This document shows positions 6,072-10,031 of a stretch of DNA of 10,031 nucleotides, in pieces (the first letter of the stretch is position 1; each line of letters starts with the position of its first letter). The position numbers and the translations under genes are program-made. Under the pieces are notes generated by a model. That model saw only the letters and a program-made list of their open reading frames with translations. It searched no databases and was not told the DNA's origin. Source of the DNA: Proteobacteria bacterium UBA1673 (GTDB taxonomy: Bacteria > Pseudomonadota > Gammaproteobacteria > Comchoanobacterales > Comchoanobacteraceae); assembly GCA_002320385.1 (NCBI GenBank), contig DCKN01000080.1, positions 1 to 10,031 on the forward strand. The letters run 5' to 3'.

Positions 6072-7351
6072 AAACCACCTCCAGAGTTAATCAGATCAAT
6101 CCCATCTGATAAATTTCCTAAAAACACTGATGCTAACCGCTGCATAATGCCTTGACTTAGGCGATCAACACTAAGCGATTCGCTATTACGAAGACCATTG
6201 TAGCCTCTAAAATATGCACTGGCAATGGTCGCATCAACGCCCACAAAGCGCTTCGCATCGATCTTATCAACTTGTTGTGTTTGTTGCGCATATAATCCCG
6301 TCGTTGAGACAGCTGATGACGACGCCGTTTGCCCGTGGACTTTGCGAAATGCTAGATCACCACCTTGCATTTGGGCGATACCAGACTTTGCAAATTGTTG
6401 CGCCACCAATGATTGGTTAACTTTGTGTTCAGAAGCATATTGTTTGGTCATCTGGTCAATATCGAACAAAAGTTCGCCATCCACTAGCCCAATGCCATGC
6501 TTGTCCAAGGATAGATCACGATCGATGCTGTTTGAGTGGTCAACCAACCACTCCCAAAACGCTTCGCCATGAAGATATGAATCCGCAGTCACGTACTCTT
6601 CCTCGTGTATTGTTTTCAGTGGTGACTCACGCATTAGCGCCTCGACATCGAGCGCCATCTGATGTAATCCGAAAAAAGCATCCATGATATTTAGCGCGCG
6701 GAACCATGCCTCTAGCACTTCTCTGTCCTCAGTTAACCACGCCATTCCAAGCGATGGCATTAACTGTTTTGCTAAAATGATTGTCATATTTGAAATGATG
6801 GCGTCAGACAAAACCACTGTGCTTCTGAACTTGAAATAATGGCCGTACTGTTTGAGTGGTCCTGAAAAATATGCCCAATTATGGATAAATTTACCGTCCT
6901 TATCGCATAGCATGATCTGCTTATCGGCGATAAGCTTGGCAACCCTAAACAATAATGATGAAGAAAAAACAGCAAATAATAGTCGAGCGCCCCGCTCTCC
7001 TTGAAAAAAGGACTCCCCATGGGACACTTTGACCAGTGTCTGAAAGTGGTTGGTTATCAGGTAGCTGCGCTTTAAGCTATTTCCAAGCATGCTTTGCGAC
7101 GAATAATCAATGCGCTCAGGCATCAATTGTACAAATTCTGCGTAGCGATGAATGAGTTTCTCGTAACAGGTTATGTAAAGATCACTTGGCATTGAAACCG
7201 TTGATTTGATTAAATTAATGATCTCTTGGAATTGCCCAAGCTTAAGTCGATCATTGGATGACTTTACTGGATAAATCCTTGCGCCTATGGGCGTAGTGGG
7301 TCGTTTTGGCATGTGATAAATGCTTTTTCCCATAAATGTATCTTGCGTCAC
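6068..7351 (-). CDS. TraI_2-like (MobH relaxase N-terminal) domain protein with degenerate HD site
   Basis: A 427-residue protein with no signal peptide. Parts follow the TraI_2 domain of MobH-type conjugative relaxases: LYITCYEKLIHRYAEFVQLMP (58-78), LLFAVFSSSLLFRVAKLIADKQIML then DKDGKFIHNW (124-159), and ILAKQLMPSLGMAWLTEDREVLEAWFRAL (192-220). In TraI_2 the first is followed by a His-rich HHHAGPGGLLRHSLE-type stretch and the second holds LLHDxGK. Here these are SSQSMLGNSLKRSYL (84-98) and LLFRVAK (133-139), so the HD-type metal ligands are gone. The C-terminal half is not recognised and no helicase or later relaxase domain follows. Translation most likely starts at GTG (7351-7349), five bases after AAGGAGG; an upstream frame opening at 7429 would run inside truA and has no such site. 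The gene is locked between truA and accD, so it is probably a resident protein rather than part of a mobile element. Family assignment is by motif reading and needs a profile search. Confidence 0.55.
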   Translation of the reverse strand: MTQDTFMGKSIYHMPKRPTTPIGARIYPVKSSNDRLKLGQFQEIINLIKSTVSMPSDLYITCYEKLIHRYAEFVQLMPERIDYSSQSMLGNSLKRSYLITNHFQTLVKVSHGESFFQGERGARLLFAVFSSSLLFRVAKLIADKQIMLCDKDGKFIHNWAYFSGPLKQYGHYFKFRSTVVLSDAIISNMTIILAKQLMPSLGMAWLTEDREVLEAWFRALNIMDAFFGLHQMALDVEALMRESPLKTIHEEEYVTADSYLHGEAFWEWLVDHSNSIDRDLSLDKHGIGLVDGELLFDIDQMTKQYASEHKVNQSLVAQQFAKSGIAQMQGGDLAFRKVHGQTASSSAVSTTGLYAQQTQQVDKIDAKRFVGVDATIASAYFRGYNGLRNSESLSVDRLSQGIMQRLASVFLGNLSDGIDLINSGGGL

Positions 7352-7363
7352 TTCATCCTCCTT
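7349..7363 (-). promoter_or_regulatory. Ribosome binding site deciding the GTG start of the TraI_2-like gene
   Basis: AAGGAGG, a perfect anti-16S match, lies at 7363-7357 on the minus strand and overlaps the truA stop TAA (7364-7362). A 5-nt spacer (ATGAA) leads to GTG at 7351-7349. The ATG inside the spacer is out of frame, and the next in-frame ATG (7333) has no ribosome site. Confidence 0.75.
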
Positions 7364-8162
7364 ACAATGGTAGTGAAACCGACTCCGCCGCTTGGGGAAA
7401 AACATCATCCCAAGGCGCCGGGTAGTCAACTTTCTTTAGATAGAGCCCACTGGCAGGTGCAGTGATACCAGCAGCACGGCGATCTCGAGCATACAATACA
7501 TCTTTAGCCCACTGACTGGACTGCTTTCCCATGCCAATTTCAATCAACACACCAAGCATGTTTCTCACCATATGATGCAAAAAAGCGTTGCCTTCAATAT
7601 CAAAGACAACAAATCGATTGATTTGGCGAATGTCACATCGATGTAATGTCCTTATTGCGTGTGATGCCTGACAATCAGCATCTCTAAAACTTGAAAAATC
7701 ATGCTCTCCAACCCAGTGCTTTGCTGCTATCTGCATAGAATCTAGATGGCAATCCAGTCTCTTTCTCACCCACCAAACTCTGTCGTGTAATAGCGGATGG
7801 CTTACCTCGTGATTGAAGATGATGTAGCGATAGCATCGTGCACAAGCACTGTACCGAGCATGGAAGCTTGCCTCAACTGGGATAGCCCACTGCAACTTGA
7901 TGGTAGCAGGTAGTAGCTTGTTTACGCCTTGTAGCCAATTCGCTGCCGTTCTTGGCTTTGTGACATCAAAGTGGATGACCTGGCCCAATGCATGTACGCC
8001 CTTGTCCGTACGGCCAGCACAAACGATATCAATGGATTCATCAGCAATTTTGCTAAGGGCTGTCATGAGCGCCTGCTCGATTGTAGCACTGATTTTTGAT
8101 TGTTTTTGCCAGCCGTGAAAATGATCACCCAAGTAACTGACACCGCATGCCCATCTTTGCAT
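7362..8162 (-). CDS. truA: tRNA pseudouridine(38-40) synthase
   Basis: TruA converts uridines 38, 39 and 40 in the anticodon arm of many tRNAs to pseudouridine. From the ATG at 8162 the protein has 266 residues, close to the 270 of E. coli. Visible motifs are GVSYLGDHFHGWQKQ near the N-terminus, the catalytic block CAGRTDKGVHALGQVIHF (nucleophile Asp53 in this numbering), FHARYSACARCYRYIIFNH, GEHDFSSFRDADCQ, and GNAFLHHMVRNMLGVLIEIG, all as in active enzymes. The ATG is preferred because GAGGG sits five bases upstream; an in-frame TTG four codons earlier lacks that support. The stop TAA overlaps the Shine-Dalgarno of the next gene. truA is divergent from the fimV-like gene. Confidence 0.97.
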   Translation of the reverse strand: MQRWACGVSYLGDHFHGWQKQSKISATIEQALMTALSKIADESIDIVCAGRTDKGVHALGQVIHFDVTKPRTAANWLQGVNKLLPATIKLQWAIPVEASFHARYSACARCYRYIIFNHEVSHPLLHDRVWWVRKRLDCHLDSMQIAAKHWVGEHDFSSFRDADCQASHAIRTLHRCDIRQINRFVVFDIEGNAFLHHMVRNMLGVLIEIGMGKQSSQWAKDVLYARDRRAAGITAPASGLYLKKVDYPAPWDDVFPQAAESVSLPL

Positions 8163-8202
8163 GTTGACCCTCAACGCCTAGTTTGCTTCACTTGATTGGC
8201 AA

Positions 8203-8211
8203 ATTGTATCA
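8203..8211 (-). promoter_or_regulatory. Putative extended -10 promoter for the truA operon
   Basis: On the minus strand TGATACAAT is an extended -10 (TGn plus TACAAT, five of six to TATAAT). No good -35 is found at 16-18 bp. Transcription would start near 8196, leaving a leader of about 34 nt that holds the GAGGG ribosome site of truA. Confidence 0.45.
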
Positions 8212-8254
8212 AATCCAAAGCTTTTCAGCCAGAAATTCTCATAAGAGTTTTCAC

Positions 8255-8283
8255 TTGAAAGTTTTTTGAGCATAGCGCATAAT
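8255..8283 (+). promoter_or_regulatory. Sigma-70 promoter of the fimV-like gene
   Basis: TTGAAA (8255-8260) and CATAAT (8278-8283) are each five of six to consensus and are separated by exactly 17 bp. The expected transcription start near 8290 lies downstream of an in-frame TTG at 8266, which excludes that codon and points to the ATG at 8311, leaving a leader of about 20 nt. Confidence 0.65.
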
Positions 8284-8310
8284 GATAACACTGTTAAGCA
8301 TTTTGCTATT

Positions 8311-9306
8311 ATGTCACACACTATCCTTCGTACATCTGCTTGTATTCTGACATTGTGCACTTACGTCATACCTTGCACGATGCTGGCAACACCTTATGCT
8401 GACGACAATAGAGATGCCGTTGATTATGATTCGGCCGCCGCAACACAGGCTCAAATGCGCCCTGAGGAACAATACTACGATGCAGATCAGTTTCAAGCAG
8501 CGACCCCTCAAGATCAAGACGCTGCAGGCAGCCCTGAGTCCAGCCCACGACATGGTTGGTCAACGGATGCGACCCAACCAGATGCGCGCGCTGTAGCCAA
8601 TAGTAACGCATCATCTCTACCTAACGATGGACCCGGTGAACAAGCTCGCCATGAGGCGCAATCGCCTCAAGCAAGTGTATCGAACCACGGTCAGGCAACA
8701 CACGATCATGAAAATGTAAGTGCTGTTGCTGCGAAAGTTGCGATCGCAGGTAATCGTGCAGAAGCGCAAAGCCAAGCACCTACCGCACCGACAGCGACAC
8801 CTGTGGTGAACGATGGCAATCAGCAAAATCAGGATTTTTCTCCTTGGGAGCAATTCTTGATCTACACAATCTCGATACTCCATCTTGCTCAGAGTGGGAT
8901 TGAGCACTACTTTAGTGTATTACTCTCCAAACAAGGCATTCCTCTGCTCATTATTACCTTCGGTGTTCTCTTACTGAATATCGTTATCTGGTTTGCCTAT
9001 GTCAGCTTTAAAAAAGAACAGTCTGTCAAGATTAAGAACCTTATGCGTAACAAAACAGCGCCCCAAAAACCAGTAGCGGATGCACCCGAACCACTAGCGC
9101 TAGCCTACGCCGAAGAATCATCCGGTGATTTCGATGTCTTCGCAACCAGCGAAGGTATTCCTATCAAACTTGACTTAGCGCAAGCTTACCTAAACATGGG
9201 CGAAGTTGATGGCGCGAAAGAAATTCTGATTGATATCATCTCACAACATAGAGGCAAGATTGTCAGCGCCGCTCAGGCAATGTTGAAAAAAATCGATGAT
9301 CGCTAG
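8311..9306 (+). CDS. fimV: Minimal FimV-like membrane protein with C-terminal FimV domain
   Basis: From the ATG at 8311 the protein has 331 residues: a signal-peptide-like N-terminus (hydrophobic 10-25, possible cleavage after MLA at 26), a long low-complexity region rich in Ala, Gln, Pro, Asp and Ser (about 30-175), a transmembrane helix (210-233, GIPLLIITFGVLLLNIVIWF) followed by a basic KK-rich stretch, and the C-terminal FimV domain PIKLDLAQAYLNMGEVDGAKEILIDII (284-310), a TPR-like helix pair ending at the stop. FimV/TspA proteins support type IV pili and twitching; in Pseudomonas FimV promotes polar assembly through a periplasmic LysM domain. Here LysM is not seen, and the protein is far shorter than the 600-1000 residues usual for the family. 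The ribosome site is weak (AAG 12 nt upstream). The location beside truA fits fimV, but the strand is opposite to the usual arrangement. Confidence 0.72.
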   Translation: MSHTILRTSACILTLCTYVIPCTMLATPYADDNRDAVDYDSAAATQAQMRPEEQYYDADQFQAATPQDQDAAGSPESSPRHGWSTDATQPDARAVANSNASSLPNDGPGEQARHEAQSPQASVSNHGQATHDHENVSAVAAKVAIAGNRAEAQSQAPTAPTATPVVNDGNQQNQDFSPWEQFLIYTISILHLAQSGIEHYFSVLLSKQGIPLLIITFGVLLLNIVIWFAYVSFKKEQSVKIKNLMRNKTAPQKPVADAPEPLALAYAEESSGDFDVFATSEGIPIKLDLAQAYLNMGEVDGAKEILIDIISQHRGKIVSAAQAMLKKIDDR

Positions 9307-9333
9307 GAATCGTAACAAATGTGTATTTTATTG

Positions 9334-9363
9334 TTGTCATTAAGACTAAGTTAAGCTTATAAT
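9334..9363 (+). promoter_or_regulatory. Strong sigma-70 promoter of the TorF-like gene
   Basis: TTGTCA (9334-9339, five of six) and a perfect TATAAT (9358-9363) are separated by 18 bp. Transcription would begin near 9370, about 24 nt before the ATG at 9394. It gives the downstream gene its own promoter, independent of the fimV-like gene. Confidence 0.7.
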
Positions 9364-9393
9364 GAATAAGCGTTTACGTTGTTAGGAAATTAT

Positions 9394-10031
9394 ATGGTGT
9401 GTCGTAAATTTGTTTTACCCCATGTGTCTCTATTATTGATGTGCCATGGTGCTATGGCGTACACACAAATCGCACCCAGCCTTGATCCAGAGAAAAGTGA
9501 CGTCAGCTATAAAGCTGAAAACTACTATGATGGCACGTTTGTGCTTGTCTCTAATACCGCGACGATCACAACTGATCTGTTATTTCGTGGGCTGACCCTT
9601 TCCGGCGGTGATAAAGGCGTGAGTGACTCGTTCAAAGTTACCTTCAATCGTGGTCCCATGCAGACCTACGTTAACTTCGACCTTTATGGTTACAATGCAA
9701 GTGTCCCGGACTACCTAAGCCAAGCAGGACCTTCATTTGAAATCACAGACTCGGGCTCGACCATGATTGCCACGACGCTGGGCATGAAAATGTTCTTAAA
9801 CTACTGCAGAGACACCAGTGTTGCGCTATCTCGCTCACACTATCAGTGGCCAAGTGCGCAGTACTTTATCTTCAATGGCAATCCAAACGGGAGTCAACTC
9901 GATTACAATGAATCCATTGGCGGCATAGATTCGCCCAAGTCGGTCAATACCAACGATCTTGAATTTGTTTTCAGATCCTACAAGTTGCTTGCTAGCTTTT
10001 CTGATGCTTCGGATGCCAACCTTTCACCAAA
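9394..10031 (+). CDS. Putative outer-membrane protein, TorF/Gcw_chp family (5' part, runs off window end)
   Basis: The frame is open from ATG 9394 to the window end (212 codons plus two bases). AGGA at 9384-9387 is six bases upstream. The N-terminus is a signal peptide (basic Arg4-Lys5, hydrophobic 10-16, AMA at 20-22 as likely cleavage site). The mature part is rich in aromatic residues and alternating polar/hydrophobic beta-strand patterns. LVSNTATITTDLLFRGLTLSGGDKGVSDSFKVTF (51-84) resembles the conserved VSDYxFRGxSxT opening strand of the TorF/Gcw_chp family of putative porins, which are beta barrels of about 220-260 residues. Later strands include TYVNFDLYGYN (91-101) and MIATTLGMKMFLNY (124-137). 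The family assignment rests mainly on the FRG strand; any other outer-membrane barrel remains possible. Confidence 0.6.
   Translation, partial: MVCRKFVLPHVSLLLMCHGAMAYTQIAPSLDPEKSDVSYKAENYYDGTFVLVSNTATITTDLLFRGLTLSGGDKGVSDSFKVTFNRGPMQTYVNFDLYGYNASVPDYLSQAGPSFEITDSGSTMIATTLGMKMFLNYCRDTSVALSRSHYQWPSAQYFIFNGNPNGSQLDYNESIGGIDSPKSVNTNDLEFVFRSYKLLASFSDASDANLSP

Larger units (their letters stand above)
4400..8162 (-). other. Probable operon truA - TraI_2-like gene - accD - NAGPA family gene
   Basis: Four minus-strand genes are packed with junctions of 10 nt (truA to the TraI_2-like gene), a 4-bp ATGA overlap (to accD) and a 14-bp overlap (to the NAGPA gene). No promoter-like gap or terminator lies between them, so one transcript from the promoter at 8211-8203 is likely. 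cvpA follows after 101 bp and may be included. Co-transcription is inferred from spacing. Confidence 0.7.

Noticed and set aside
6068..7351. An integrated conjugative element or active relaxase gene
   Set aside because: No helicase, relaxase C-terminal domain, integrase, att repeats or mating genes are nearby; the gene is coupled to housekeeping genes and its metal site is lost.
7352..7429. Upstream extension of the TraI_2-like gene to 7429
   Set aside because: It would overlap truA by 68 bp, has no ribosome site, and its residues are basic frame-shadow of the truA C-terminus; the AAGGAGG-GTG at 7351 is far better.
8266..8310. TTG start for the fimV-like gene adding 15 residues
   Set aside because: The TTG lies between the -35 and -10 elements of a good promoter and so would not be in the transcript; the signal-peptide pattern also begins at the ATG at 8311.
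1..10031. CRISPR arrays, tRNA or rRNA genes, insertion sequences
   Set aside because: No regularly spaced repeats, cloverleaf or rRNA-like sequence, transposase frame or terminal inverted repeats were seen.

Overview
This window looks like a chromosomal segment of a gammaproteobacterium, probably a divergent or host-associated lineage such as a relative of the Legionellales. The main evidence is the set truA, accD and cvpA with a fimV-type gene beside truA. That set matches the fimV-truA-(trp genes)-accD-folC-dedD-cvpA-purF neighbourhood of many gammaproteobacteria. Here it is eroded: no trp genes, folC, dedD or purF are present, and two other genes occupy the gaps. The lineage assignment is inference; no rRNA or other decisive marker is present.

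Layout, left to right. Positions 1-48 hold the first codons of a minus-strand gene whose N-terminus looks like triosephosphate isomerase (tpiA). Positions 180-2363 (minus) encode a membrane ABC protein with an unusual ATPase signature. A divergent intergenic region (2364-2558) carries a hairpin, a perfect 13-bp palindrome and a promoter for holA (2559-3560, plus), the delta subunit of the DNA polymerase III clamp loader. holA converges on cvpA (3708-4298, minus). Upstream of cvpA is a 13-bp A-tract tandem repeat.

Positions 8162 down to 4400 form a tightly packed minus-strand operon. It contains truA (tRNA pseudouridine synthase), a 427-residue protein resembling the TraI_2 domain of MobH relaxases but with its HD metal site lost, accD (acetyl-CoA carboxylase carboxyltransferase beta) and a secreted phosphodiester-glycosidase (NAGPA) family protein. 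The junctions are a 10-nt gap with a Shine-Dalgarno site overlapping the truA stop, a 4-bp ATGA overlap, and a 14-bp overlap. cvpA follows after about 100 bp and may belong to the same transcript.

truA is divergent from a minimal FimV-like membrane protein (8311-9306, plus). A well-formed promoter at 8255-8283 drives that gene and also fixes its start. Another strong promoter at 9334-9363 drives a signal-peptide protein cut by the window end (9394-10031), which resembles the TorF/Gcw_chp family of putative outer-membrane proteins.

No tRNA, rRNA, CRISPR array, insertion sequence or convincing rho-independent terminator was seen. The most interesting object is the degenerate TraI_2-like protein fixed between two housekeeping genes. 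Next are the ABC protein with ABC-F-like motifs on a transmembrane half-transporter, and the reduced, inverted fimV.
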